Origin: an uncultured Catenibacterium sp.
Lineage (GTDB): Bacteria > Bacillota_I > Bacilli_A > Erysipelotrichales > Coprobacillaceae
DNA: 64,000 nt
Reading direction: 5' to 3'
Assembly: GCA_900540685.1 (NCBI GenBank)
Contig: UQGS01000004.1
Location: 7,724 to 71,723, forward strand
Made by a program: the position numbers and the translations under genes. This document shows, piece after piece, positions 35,633 to 43,376 of this stretch (its first letter is position 1; each line of letters starts with the position of its first letter). The notes under the pieces are model-generated. The model was not told the DNA's origin and made no database searches. It worked only from the letters and a program-made list of their open reading frames with translations.

Positions 35633-36510
35633 AAAAATACTTAGTTCTAGATGTTGGTGGCAGCGCAATTAAATATGCAGTAATGGATGCAGAAAAGAAT
35701 ATATATGAAAGAGGTAAAGTACCTACTCCCTTAGATTGTCTTGATTCATTTATTACAAGCGTTGAAACTCTTTATAATAAATATTCTGATGTATCTGGTA
35801 TTGCGATGAGTATGCCAGGAAGAATTGATCCTAATAAGGGTTATTGTTTCACTGGTGGTGCTTTAGCTTATAATCATGATATGAATATGGCAGAATTACT
35901 ATCTGAGCGTTGTGGTGTAAGAGTCACAATTGGTAATGATGCAAAATGTGCCGCTAACGCAGAACTAGGTTTTGGGTGTCTTCGAGATATTCAGGATGGT
36001 GCTGTAGTGATTCTTGGTACTGCCATTGGTGGTGCTTTAATTAAGGATCATAAGGTATTAAGTGGTTGCAGATTTGGTGCAGGTGAATTTTCTAATATCA
36101 TTACTGATTATCATAAGCCATTTGATGGTGATACATCTTGGTATGCAAGTAATGGAATTAATGGGTTATTATTACATATCCAGGAAGCATTAGGAACAGA
36201 AGAACACTATACTGGTGAAGAAATATTTGAAATGGCAAATAATGGGAATGAAGCTGTTTTAAAAGGTTTAGATCAGTTCTGTTTAGAAACTGCAGTACAG
36301 ATCTACAACATCAATCAGATCTTTGACTGTGAAAAAGTAGCGATTGGTGGAGGTATTAGTGCACAGCCATTATTATTAGAACTTATCAAAAAGAATTTTG
36401 ATAAAATCTATAATTCATGTTATGCAAGCACATTACCACCAGAAATCGTAGTCTGTGAATATCGTAATGATGCAAATCTAATAGGTGCTTTATATCAGCA
36501 CTTAAATTAA
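35629..36510 (+). CDS. ROK-family sugar kinase
   Basis: Likely glucokinase or beta-glucoside kinase acting on sugar freed by the neighbouring glycosidase. The phosphate motif is LVLDVGGSAIKYAVMD at the N-terminus, with ISMPG-like MSMPGRID, NDAKCAANAE and GTAIGGALI in order. The zinc-binding cysteine cluster of many ROK proteins is missing, as in some beta-glucoside kinases. The 293 residues are normal. The start overlaps the previous stop by four bases. Confidence 0.88.
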   Translation: MKKYLVLDVGGSAIKYAVMDAEKNIYERGKVPTPLDCLDSFITSVETLYNKYSDVSGIAMSMPGRIDPNKGYCFTGGALAYNHDMNMAELLSERCGVRVTIGNDAKCAANAELGFGCLRDIQDGAVVILGTAIGGALIKDHKVLSGCRFGAGEFSNIITDYHKPFDGDTSWYASNGINGLLLHIQEALGTEEHYTGEEIFEMANNGNEAVLKGLDQFCLETAVQIYNINQIFDCEKVAIGGGISAQPLLLELIKKNFDKIYNSCYASTLPPEIVVCEYRNDANLIGALYQHLN

Positions 36511-36527
36511 TAAAGGAGGATGATAAG

Positions 36528-37172
36528 ATGTGGAATAAATTGAGAAATGAACCTGTGAATAAAACAGGTTATATCAAACGTATAATTGCTTATGGTATTG
36601 ATTGGTATTTAGGAAGTGTCTTATCATCACTTCCTCTTATTCTGTTATATATGTCTCTTCATAAGGATGCTGTCTATATTCCTCAGCAGTTATCTATATT
36701 TAAGGGATATTATCAAGTGCTTGCAGGTGTTCTTTCACTCTCAGTTGCACTTGTATACTATGTAGTATTGCCTATTATGTGGAAGGGACAGACATTAGGT
36801 AAAAAACTTCTTGGTCTAAAGATTGTGAATGATGACTATCAAGAAGTGAATGTGAAACAACTGATCATCAGACAGGTTATTATGATCTTCTTAGTAGAAG
36901 GAAGCATTTATACATGCAGTAATATGTTTCATCAGTTAGTGAATGTATTAACTGGATACAATATTGCCTCTATCTGGAATAAAGTAGGACTTGTTATTTC
37001 TGTATTATCTGCAATACTAGTGATTATCTTAAAATCTAAGAAATCATTACATGATATTGTCTCACATACACTTGTTGTAGACATTAAGTCAGAAGACTAT
37101 AAGAATATGTTATTGAGTATTGAAAAGAAAAAGAAGAAACAGAATAAGAAAATAAAAAAGAAATTTGCGTAA
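36528..37172 (+). CDS. RDD-family membrane protein
   Basis: Membrane protein of 214 residues with an RDD domain; its role is unknown. The opening VNKTGYIKRIIAYGIDWYLGSVL carries the Arg and Asp of the family, the GQTLGKKLLGLKIVN loop is typical, and three to four hydrophobic segments follow. The C-terminus is a highly basic tail (KKKKKQNKKIKKKF). It is preceded by AAAGGAGG and sits between the ROK kinase and an RpiR gene. A second RDD gene occurs beside another RpiR gene at 47160. Confidence 0.82.
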   Translation: MWNKLRNEPVNKTGYIKRIIAYGIDWYLGSVLSSLPLILLYMSLHKDAVYIPQQLSIFKGYYQVLAGVLSLSVALVYYVVLPIMWKGQTLGKKLLGLKIVNDDYQEVNVKQLIIRQVIMIFLVEGSIYTCSNMFHQLVNVLTGYNIASIWNKVGLVISVLSAILVIILKSKKSLHDIVSHTLVVDIKSEDYKNMLLSIEKKKKKQNKKIKKKFA

Positions 37173-37180
37173 AGTATGAT

Positions 37181-37203
37181 AAGATACCTATTGGAGGTAT
37201 CTT
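37181..37203 (+). promoter_or_regulatory. Hairpin that covers the RpiR ribosome-binding site
   Basis: AAGATACCT (37181-37189) and AGGTATCTT (37195-37203) form a perfect nine-base stem with loop ATTGG. The GGAGG ribosome site (37193-37197) is shared between loop and stem, and the ATG follows the stem directly. It could limit initiation unless translation from the RDD gene opens it. Confidence 0.55.
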
Positions 37204-37932
37204 ATGGTTACGGTAGATCAAATGAATCAATTAAGTGATTTAGAATTAGATATTTACAACTACATTATTTCTCATCGTCATGAAGTGATTCATATGAAAC
37301 TTAAAGATTTATCTACAGATCTTCATGTGTCTCAATCTATGATTTCAAGAGTCGCAAAGAAGCTTGGTTATGAAGGGTTTCTAGAGTGGAAAGCAGAAAT
37401 GAAATTGGATCAGGAAGATAAGCCTGTCCAAAACAAACGTGCATTAAACTTTATCCTCGATTATTTTAATCGTGTGGATAATAAAGAGTTTGATGAACTC
37501 ATTCATCAGGCTGCAGAACTGATTGTGAATAGTCGTGAAGTCATTTGTTCAGGGATTGGCTTAAGTGACGCTATCGCAAAGTTTGCGGCTTCTCTATTTA
37601 ATCGTAAAGGGAAACGTACGATGTATAGTGAAGACTTCAGTGCCCGTTTTAGAGGTATGTATGATGAAAATGACTGCGCCCTTTTCTTTACTGTTTCAGG
37701 AGAAACAAAAGAAATCATTGATCGTATCAAAGACTTAAAAAGATATGGTATCAAGATTATTGTAGTCACAAATAATGCCTCTTCAACAGCGGCAAAGATC
37801 TCTGATCTTGCAATTACATATTATGTACCAAGTACTAAAAACAGTGACTTTTATAGTTCAGCCACACAGGTGCCTGTTCTATATATAATTGAGGCTATTG
37901 CGAATATATTTATCGAATATGGAATTTACTAA
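37204..37932 (+). CDS. MurR/RpiR-family transcriptional regulator
   Basis: Regulator with an N-terminal HTH_6 domain (LKDLSTDLHVSQSMISRVAKKLGYEGFLEWK) and a C-terminal SIS domain (EVICSGIGLSDAIAKFAASLF, CALFFTVSGETKEII). The 242 residues are typical. It closes the beta-glucoside operon and probably senses a phosphosugar made by it. Its ribosome site lies in a hairpin. Confidence 0.88.
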   Translation: MVTVDQMNQLSDLELDIYNYIISHRHEVIHMKLKDLSTDLHVSQSMISRVAKKLGYEGFLEWKAEMKLDQEDKPVQNKRALNFILDYFNRVDNKEFDELIHQAAELIVNSREVICSGIGLSDAIAKFAASLFNRKGKRTMYSEDFSARFRGMYDENDCALFFTVSGETKEIIDRIKDLKRYGIKIIVVTNNASSTAAKISDLAITYYVPSTKNSDFYSSATQVPVLYIIEAIANIFIEYGIY

Positions 37933-37957
37933 AGAATGCTTGAAAGGCATTCTTTTA
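37931..37957 (+). terminator. Intrinsic terminator of the beta-glucoside operon
   Basis: AAAGAATGC and GCATTCTTT pair over TTGAAAG, followed by T-rich sequence. Confidence 0.82.
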
Positions 37958-37999
37958 TTTGTTTTAATGTTCTATGATATGAGATGAAAGAGGGACGCT

Positions 38000-38857
38000 A
38001 TGAGGGAAAATCTAGAAAAGTACGGTGAAGTGATTGCCGGAAGTATTTTATTATCTTTAGGAATCTGGTTGTTTGTAACACCTAATGGCTTGAACTTTGG
38101 AGGTGCAATCGGTACAGCACAGATTATCGAAGTTTTTGTAAGAAAACTATTGCCAATCCCTAAATCAATGAACTTTGTAGGGATCATTAACTTCATGATT
38201 AATGTTCCATTATTTATTATGGGATACAGAATCTTGAACAGAGAATTCTGTCTTAAAACAGGTATGAGTATTGTCGTACAGACTATCACACTATCTTTCT
38301 TACCTAACCTAACACATCCTGTAATGCCTGATATGTTATCTAACTGTATCTTTGGGGCTATTATGTGTGGTGTGGGTGTAGGACTCGCCCTAAAAGGTAG
38401 TGGTAGTACAGGTGGTATTGATATTGCGGGTGTATGCTTATCTAAGACTAAACCAGGATTCTCAGTAGGTAAGTTATCAACTATTGTGAACGCGGTTATT
38501 TTAACTTGTTGTGCATTCATCTTCGACTTACAGACTACACTTTATTCTATTATCTTTGTATTTGTATTGTATTTCATTAGTGATCGTATCCACTATCAGA
38601 ATATCAATGTGATTGCATTAATCTTCACTAAAGAAAAAGATATGAAGAATGTGATTATGGAAAAGACTGGTAGAGGTGTGACTTACTGGATGGGTAAGGG
38701 TGCTTATACAGAAAATGAGCAATATATTCTTTATTGTGCTATTAATAAATATGAAATGAAAACATTTAAGAAGATTGTACATGATATTGATCCACAGGCA
38801 TTTGTGACTATTAGTGAAGATTCAGAAATCCTTGGTGGATTTGAAAAACGTTTATAA
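38000..38857 (+). CDS. YitT-family membrane protein (DUF161/DUF2179)
   Basis: Membrane protein of 285 residues. The N-terminal part has five hydrophobic segments (GSILLSLGIWLFVTPNGLNFGG, KGSGSTGGIDIAG). The C-terminal 80 residues are the soluble DUF2179 domain, with MEKTGRGVTYWMGKGAYT and ILYCAINKYEMKTFKK, which resembles a small ligand- or metal-sensing fold. No activity is established for the family. The start follows GAGGG. It is a single gene between the sugar operon and the AbiF island. Confidence 0.85.
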   Translation: MRENLEKYGEVIAGSILLSLGIWLFVTPNGLNFGGAIGTAQIIEVFVRKLLPIPKSMNFVGIINFMINVPLFIMGYRILNREFCLKTGMSIVVQTITLSFLPNLTHPVMPDMLSNCIFGAIMCGVGVGLALKGSGSTGGIDIAGVCLSKTKPGFSVGKLSTIVNAVILTCCAFIFDLQTTLYSIIFVFVLYFISDRIHYQNINVIALIFTKEKDMKNVIMEKTGRGVTYWMGKGAYTENEQYILYCAINKYEMKTFKKIVHDIDPQAFVTISEDSEILGGFEKRL

Positions 38858-38862
38858 TTTAC

Positions 38863-38886
38863 TTGAAATAGGCTTATAAATTGATC
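38863..38886 (+). repeat. Left copy of 24-base direct repeat flanking the AbiF segment
   Basis: It begins TTGAAATAGGC and matches 40519-40542 at 22 of 24 positions. Downstream, the words GATGAAAACGGAAGTAATAT resemble the start of the lysS T-box leader (GAACAGAAGAGTAATAT), so this looks like a decayed copy of the lysS upstream region. Confidence 0.65.
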
Positions 38887-38975
38887 GGTGCTGATAAGGG
38901 ATGGTTACAAAGTAGATGAAAACGGAAGTAATATATACACGTTGATAAGAGAATAAGATAAATAGTCATGTCATA

Positions 38976-39017
38976 AAAAAGTTAGCAAGAAAGCCATAAA
39001 CTTTCCTGCTAACTTTT
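38976..39017 (-). terminator. Terminator of the abiF gene
   Basis: AAAGTTAGCA-GAAAG pairs with CTTTC-TGCTAACTTT across a CCATAAA loop, with T residues on the minus strand after the stem. It begins at the abiF stop codon. Confidence 0.85.
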
Positions 39018-39948
39018 ATTTTTTATACCGTGTAATTTCCGCCCAATTCTTAGGAAAGTTCATTTCGTTCAGCAATTGGTCTATTGTAAGATGAGGGCAT
39101 TTTTTTAGTGTATCTTTTATCAGGAAAGCCAAATTCTTGCGGAAAACCTTAAATTCTTCATCTGATATTAGATAGCGAAGTGAAATCACTACGGCAAACA
39201 AATCTTTTTTGCCATTCTGATATAGTCCTTTTTTGCAAGGAATACCGAGCTTATTATGTAAAAGTGTGTCCGGAATCATGTCAGTGGTCCGGAAGTCAAA
39301 TAGACGTTCTCCGTGAGCACAAACATTTCGGCATTTTGCAATAACAGTGATAAACTGATGCAACTGCTTTTCCGTATATTGTGGGTATGCCTTGCTGACC
39401 TTTACTTGAATATCATTTGGCATATACTGATAAAAGGCAGATGTTTGCCCCATAGTCATTGCATTTATCGCTACCCATAATGGCACATTGTGGTATTTGT
39501 GGGCGTGATGTGCAATGTAACGATAGTGGCTCGGCATTGCAATAGTTTTGCTCATGGAGTCAACCAAGCGTTTTACTTGTTTCGGATGATGAGCAAAATC
39601 AAAGTTATTTGGGTCTAAATATTCATTTTGCGATTCTCCATACTTTTCGGTAAAATGATAGGAAATCATGGATTTTAAATGTCGCTCCACCTGCAAGATG
39701 TATTTTAAGAAAATGCTGCGGAGCTGTTCGTCGAAGTGATAAAACGCAACGATTTCTTCAAAGGTAACACCATATTTATACTTCTTGGAAGCAGGATGCA
39801 AGAATAATCCTTTGTAGCCACCGATAAGAGAATAGTAACTGATTTCTTCCAATGTTTTTTGAGCAAAGTCCATATTAGGAATGGTCAGTCCTTTATCGAC
39901 TTGCAATTTATTAAGTTGTTGTTGATAAGTCATAAACTTTTGTGCCAT
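39016..39948 (-). CDS. abiF: AbiF/Abi_2-family HEPN protein
   Basis: Abortive-infection protein of the Abi_2 (AbiD/AbiF) family, expected to act as a HEPN-type ribonuclease toxin. The 310 residues contain the family regions ISYYSLIGGYK, FDEQLRSIFLKYILQVERHLKS, PLWVAINAMTMGQTSAFY and, near residue 210, the HEPN motif R-N-x3-H in KCRNVCAHGERLF. The ATG has only a weak GAGG site. Directly upstream is a short terminated RNA with its own strong promoter (39976-40041), the arrangement of abiF RNA-toxin units. Base use is more GC-rich than neighbouring genes, and the island is flanked by direct repeats, so transfer is likely. Confidence 0.88.
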   Translation of the reverse strand: MAQKFMTYQQQLNKLQVDKGLTIPNMDFAQKTLEEISYYSLIGGYKGLFLHPASKKYKYGVTFEEIVAFYHFDEQLRSIFLKYILQVERHLKSMISYHFTEKYGESQNEYLDPNNFDFAHHPKQVKRLVDSMSKTIAMPSHYRYIAHHAHKYHNVPLWVAINAMTMGQTSAFYQYMPNDIQVKVSKAYPQYTEKQLHQFITVIAKCRNVCAHGERLFDFRTTDMIPDTLLHNKLGIPCKKGLYQNGKKDLFAVVISLRYLISDEEFKVFRKNLAFLIKDTLKKCPHLTIDQLLNEMNFPKNWAEITRYKK

Positions 39949-39975
39949 AGAAAAAACCTCGCTTTGTCATATAGT

Positions 39976-40041
39976 AAAAAAGGAGCCCACGCATGAGCTC
40001 CTCCGGCTGTGGGCCCCTCGAGCATCCACAGCACAACCACT
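39976..40041 (-). ncRNA. abiF-associated small RNA
   Basis: About 66 nucleotides between a consensus promoter and an intrinsic terminator, on the same strand and just upstream of abiF. Hairpin 1 is GCTGTGG (40032-40026) paired with CCACAGC (40012-40006) over a 13-base loop. Hairpin 2 is GGAGCTCA with TGGGCTCC over TGCG, followed by six T, and acts as terminator. A CCGG between the hairpins could pair with the CCGG near the 5' end. Structured RNAs upstream of abiF genes are known; that this is one is based on position and structure, not on a covariance search. Confidence 0.75.
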
Positions 40042-40047
40042 ACCGGT

Positions 40048-40076
40048 AATATACTCTACGACAACCAAAATGTCAA
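40048..40076 (-). promoter_or_regulatory. Promoter of the abiF RNA
   Basis: On the minus strand TTGACA (40076-40071) and TATATT (40053-40048) are 17 bases apart, a near-consensus pair. Start of transcription would be near 40041. Confidence 0.85.
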
Positions 40077-40086
40077 TGGGTTTTTC

Positions 40087-40128
40087 CGGATGGTATGGGT
40101 TTTTTCGGGGTTTTTTCGGATGGTATGG
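40087..40128. repeat. Pair of 12-base direct repeats beside the abiF RNA promoter
   Basis: CGGATGGTATGG occurs at 40087-40098 and 40117-40128, 30 bases apart, separated by TTTTTTCGG-type words. The pair lies 10 to 52 bases upstream of the -35 box of the abiF RNA promoter and could be a regulator site, or the end of the neighbouring mobile element. Confidence 0.6.
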
Positions 40129-40506
40129 TTATCTCTATGGAAGAAATTAATCGTACTCTTGCAGTACTTTCAACTAGAGCTATAGACAAAGGTCACTGCA
40201 TCAGATTCCAGAGTAAATACTATTTTCCAGTAACTGAAAATGGTGACAAAAGATACTTTGCAGAAAAGACTGACTGCATGGTCATTGAGACATTTGATGG
40301 ACAGCTTCTGGCAAATATCGCTGATAAGCTTTATCTGATGGAAGAAGTACCCGAACATGAACTGGTATCAAAGGAATTTGATGCTTCTAAGGAAGCATCT
40401 AAGAAAGAAAAGAAAAAATATTCCTCCAATGAATCATCCATGGAGAAAAGCTAACTTTGTCAGTTATGCTGCAAAACAAAAGCACCGTTGTGGTATTAAT
40501 GCTTGA
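40125..40506 (+). pseudogene. Remnant of a transposase (ISNCY-like C-terminus), frameshifted
   Basis: The frame reads MEEINRTLAVLSTR, GHCIRFQSKYYFP, CMVIETFDGQL and EEVPEHE, the C-terminal part of an ISNCY-type transposase as I recall it. The catalytic N-terminal part is missing. After an A-rich run near 40405-40420 the reading continues in another frame (PPMNHPWRKANFVSYAAKQKH) to a TGA at 40504-40506, showing one base gained or lost. It is a dead fragment and marks a mobile element that visited the abiF segment. Confidence 0.75.
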
Positions 40507-40518
40507 TCACTTTAGACT

Positions 40519-40542
40519 TTGAAATAGGCGTATAAATTGACC
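40519..40542 (+). repeat. Right copy of 24-base direct repeat flanking the AbiF segment
   Basis: It matches 38863-38886 at 22 of 24 positions and lies immediately before the -35 box of the lysS promoter. The abiF gene, its RNA and the transposase remnant lie between the copies. Confidence 0.65.
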
Positions 40543-40572
40543 TTGACAACATATTTATTTATTGTCTATAAT
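40543..40572 (+). promoter_or_regulatory. lysS promoter
   Basis: TTGACA (40543-40548) and TATAAT (40567-40572), both perfect, are 18 bases apart. They lie directly upstream of the T-box leader. Confidence 0.88.
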
Positions 40573-40578
40573 ACTTGA

Positions 40579-40806
40579 GTAAAAGCTATGAACAGAAGAG
40601 TAATATCGATGGAACGCAGAGAGAATTCCTGGCTGGTGTAAAGGAATGGGAAAGTTGATATGAATAAAGACTGGGAGCTGTATTTTGGATCTAACGTGAT
40701 AAAATAACGTGTTGCCGCGTTAAGGCTTAATGAGGTCTACTTATGTAGATGAATAAGGGTGGTACCACGGTTAACTCTCGTCCCTAGCGGATGAGAGTTT
40801 TTATAT
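40579..40806 (+). promoter_or_regulatory. T-box leader controlling lysS
   Basis: Untranslated leader that senses uncharged tRNA. The T-box sequence AGGGTGGTACCACGG (40756-40770) is clear, followed by the terminator stem AACTCTC/GAGAGTT (40773-40799) and T residues. An AGAGTAAT motif of stem I lies near 40590. A possible specifier AAA or AAG (40666-40669) agrees with lysine. Uncharged tRNA-Lys would favour the antiterminator and allow lysS transcription. Confidence 0.92.
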
Positions 40807-40825
40807 TCTAAGAAGGAGAACAGAC

Positions 40826-42310
40826 ATGGAAGAAAGAAAGTTTACTGATCAGGAATTAGTAAGAAGACAGAAGTTACAGGAACTTAAAGATCTTGGAATT
40901 GATCCATTTGGACAGAGATTTGATGTGACTGCATATACTTCAGACATTAGAAAGAACTATAGCGGTAAGACTGCAGAAGAATTAGAAGAAAGCAAACCAG
41001 CTGTAAGCATTGCAGGTCGTATTGTTGCAAAGAGAAGAAAAGGTAAAGTATGCTTCATGAACCTTCTTGATAGAGATGGAAAAATCCAGTTATATATCAA
41101 GAAAGATACTGTTGGTGAAGATGTTTATGAATTAGTTAAAAAGAGCGATTTAGGTGATATTATTGGTATTGATGGTGAAGTATTCATGACTCATACTGGT
41201 GAATTAACTGTAAGAGTAGAAAAGTATACACACCTTACTAAGGCTTTAAGACCTTTACCAGAAAAGTTCCATGGTTTAACAGATACTGAAGAACGTTTCA
41301 GAAGAAGATATGTTGACTTAATCATGAATGATGAAGCGCGTAAAGTAGCATTCATGAGACCTAAGATTGTACGTTCAATCCAGCATTATTTAGATGATAA
41401 AGGATATACAGAAGTAGAAACACCAATCATGAACTCTATTCTTGGTGGTGCTGCAGCTAAGCCTTTCATCACTCATTTCAATGCATTAGATAAAGATTTC
41501 TACTTAAGAATCGCAACAGAATTAAACCTTAAGAGATTAATCGTAGGTGGTATGGATGCCGTTTATGAAATCGGTCGTTTATTCAGAAATGAAGGTATGG
41601 ACAGAACTCATAACCCAGAATTCACTACTATCGAAGTCTATAAAGCATTCTCTGACCTTGAAGGTATGATGGACTTAACAGAAGGTATTATTGCGAATGC
41701 CGCAATGACAGTTAATGGTACATATGATGTAGAATACAAAGGTCATTCTATTTCATTAGCACCTGGATTCAAGAGAATCTCTATGGTTGATGCAATCAAA
41801 GAAAAGACTGGTGTTGACTTTGGTGAACAGAAGACTTTTGAAGAAGCTAAGAAGCTTGCTGAAGAACATGGTATTGAAGTAGAACCACACTTTGCATATG
41901 GTCATATTGTCAATGCATTCTTTGAAAAGTATGTAGAAGAAACAATTGTAGAACCAACATTCGTATATGGTCATCCAATTGAAATCTCTCCACTTGCAAA
42001 GAAGAACTTACAGGATCCTCGTTTTACTCAGAGATTTGAATTATTCATCTGTGGTAACGAATATGCTAATGCATTTACAGAATTAAATGATCCAGATGAT
42101 CAGTATGAAAGATTCGCAAATCAGTTAAAAGAAAAAGAATTAGGTAACGATGAAGCCAACGAAATGGATATGGACTATGTAGAAGCCCTTGAATACGGTC
42201 TTCCACCAACTGGTGGTATGGGTATGGGTATTGATAGATTAGTTATGTTATTAACTGGTCAGGAAACTATCCGTGAAGTTATCTTATTCCCACATATGAA
42301 GAATAAATAA
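40826..42310 (+). CDS. lysS: Lysyl-tRNA synthetase, class II
   Basis: Charges tRNA-Lys. The N-terminal anticodon-binding OB domain (AGRIVAKRRKGKVCFMNLLDRDG) is followed by class II motifs: motif 1 near FMRPKIVRSIQHYL, motif 2 in FRNEGMDRTHNPEFTTIEVY, and motif 3 GMGMGIDRLVMLL near the end. The 494 residues are typical. It is controlled by the T-box leader and closed by the terminator at 42322-42353. AbiF and AbiE modules flank it. Confidence 0.97.
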   Translation: MEERKFTDQELVRRQKLQELKDLGIDPFGQRFDVTAYTSDIRKNYSGKTAEELEESKPAVSIAGRIVAKRRKGKVCFMNLLDRDGKIQLYIKKDTVGEDVYELVKKSDLGDIIGIDGEVFMTHTGELTVRVEKYTHLTKALRPLPEKFHGLTDTEERFRRRYVDLIMNDEARKVAFMRPKIVRSIQHYLDDKGYTEVETPIMNSILGGAAAKPFITHFNALDKDFYLRIATELNLKRLIVGGMDAVYEIGRLFRNEGMDRTHNPEFTTIEVYKAFSDLEGMMDLTEGIIANAAMTVNGTYDVEYKGHSISLAPGFKRISMVDAIKEKTGVDFGEQKTFEEAKKLAEEHGIEVEPHFAYGHIVNAFFEKYVEETIVEPTFVYGHPIEISPLAKKNLQDPRFTQRFELFICGNEYANAFTELNDPDDQYERFANQLKEKELGNDEANEMDMDYVEALEYGLPPTGGMGMGIDRLVMLLTGQETIREVILFPHMKNK

Positions 42311-42321
42311 GTACTATTAAG

Positions 42322-42353
42322 AGTATATGGATAATGAACCATATACTTTTTTT
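42322..42353 (+). terminator. Intrinsic terminator of lysS
   Basis: AGTATATGG and CCATATACT form a nine-base stem with an eight-base loop and seven T. Confidence 0.9.
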
Positions 42354-42361
42354 GTGTCAAG

Positions 42362-42389
42362 TTGATTTTTCTCGATGTTTGCGTATAAT
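42362..42389 (+). promoter_or_regulatory. Probable abiE promoter
   Basis: TTGATT and TATAAT are 16 bases apart, 57 bases before the abiEi start codon. Confidence 0.6.
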
Positions 42390-42445
42390 AGAACTTGGTA
42401 CAAAAACTATAAAGAAATTGTATGAAGTAATTTAAGGAGATGTGC

Positions 42446-43045
42446 ATGAATACGACTATGAATTATGAATCAATATTTAAACGATATGGAGGAATAATGC
42501 GTACTTGCGAACTTACAAGGGAAGGTATATCTTATCAGATACTTCAAAATCTAATAGAACAAGGAAGAGTAGAAAAAATCAAGTACGGTTATTATCAGTG
42601 GCAGGATGAAAAGGCTTTTACAGAAGTGTCAGTAATAAGAGGTCTCTTTCCTAAAGCGATTATCTGTGATATGTCAGCTGCGATGTATTATGGTTATACG
42701 GATCGTGTGCCAGAAGTCTGGCATATAGCTGTGGATAATAAGTCTGCAAGAAACAAATTCAAGCTGGAATTTCCTATCATAAAACCACATTTTATTGAAA
42801 CATCCAGATTGAATATTGGTGTGAGTGAAGGAAACATAGATGGAATTACTGTAAAAATCTATGACAGAGAGCGTGTTGTATGTGATTGCCTGCGTCATGT
42901 TAATACGATGGATGGAGAGGTATTTAATACTGTAATCCAAAGGTATATTGGTGATGAAAAGAAAGATGCTGCGAAACTAATGATGTATGCCTCAAAGCTT
43001 GGTGTGGAAAAGAAAGCTAGAAGGGTGGTTGGAATATGGCTGTAA
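42446..43045 (+). CDS. abiEi: AbiEi-type antitoxin and transcriptional regulator
   Basis: Antitoxin of a type IV toxin-antitoxin/abortive infection pair; such proteins also repress their own promoter. Residues 10-60 form a winged helix (GGIMRTCELTREGISYQILQNLIEQGRVEKIKYGYYQ). The remainder fits the AbiEi C-terminal domain (YDRERVVCDCLRH). The 199-residue start at 42446 has AAGGAG six bases away; an ATG at 42440 overlaps that site. It overlaps the damaged abiEii gene by 10 bases. Confidence 0.85.
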   Translation: MNTTMNYESIFKRYGGIMRTCELTREGISYQILQNLIEQGRVEKIKYGYYQWQDEKAFTEVSVIRGLFPKAIICDMSAAMYYGYTDRVPEVWHIAVDNKSARNKFKLEFPIIKPHFIETSRLNIGVSEGNIDGITVKIYDRERVVCDCLRHVNTMDGEVFNTVIQRYIGDEKKDAAKLMMYASKLGVEKKARRVVGIWL

Positions 43046-43275
43046 AAGAGATAAAAGATATGGGTACATCTGTGCTTACCAAGTTAAAGAAACAGGCGAA
43101 AGAAACAGGAATCAATTATCAGACTTGTTTACAGCTTTTTGCACAGGAAGAGTTTCTTCGTAAGCTTGAAATATCAGGATATGCAGAGAATTTTGTTTTG
43201 AAAGGTGGAATGTTCTTATACACTATTTCAAATTATGAGGGCAGACCAACTATGGATATTGATTTTATTGGTTAG
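43036..43275 (+). pseudogene. abiEii: Truncated AbiEii nucleotidyltransferase toxin
   Basis: N-terminal 79 residues of an AbiEii/DUF1814 nucleotidyltransferase. The reading shows NFVLKGGMFLY and the metal motif in RPTMDIDFIG, then a stop. Full toxins are near 280-300 residues, so most of the protein is lost. The sequence after the stop does not resume the gene; it contains a strong palindrome and four 23-bp repeats, as if a mobile element had replaced the rest. The antitoxin is therefore likely an orphan. Confidence 0.8.
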
Positions 43276-43313
43276 TGAAAAGTAACACTCGGTCAAACTT
43301 ATATGTTTCCTGA

Positions 43314-43340
43314 GATTGTCGCCTCATTGAGGCGACAATC
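43314..43340. repeat. Perfect 13-base-arm palindrome
   Basis: GATTGTCGCCTCA and its exact complement flank a single T. No T tract follows, so it is not an ordinary terminator. It lies between the abiEii truncation point and the 23-bp repeats. Confidence 0.7.
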
Positions 43341-43376
43341 TGTTGAAGTACAATCTGAATTTTTTATAGTTCTTTT

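Noticed and set aside
40095..40454. Intact 119-residue gene
   Set aside because: It is the tail of a transposase read from an upstream chance start, and its true C-terminus continues in another frame.
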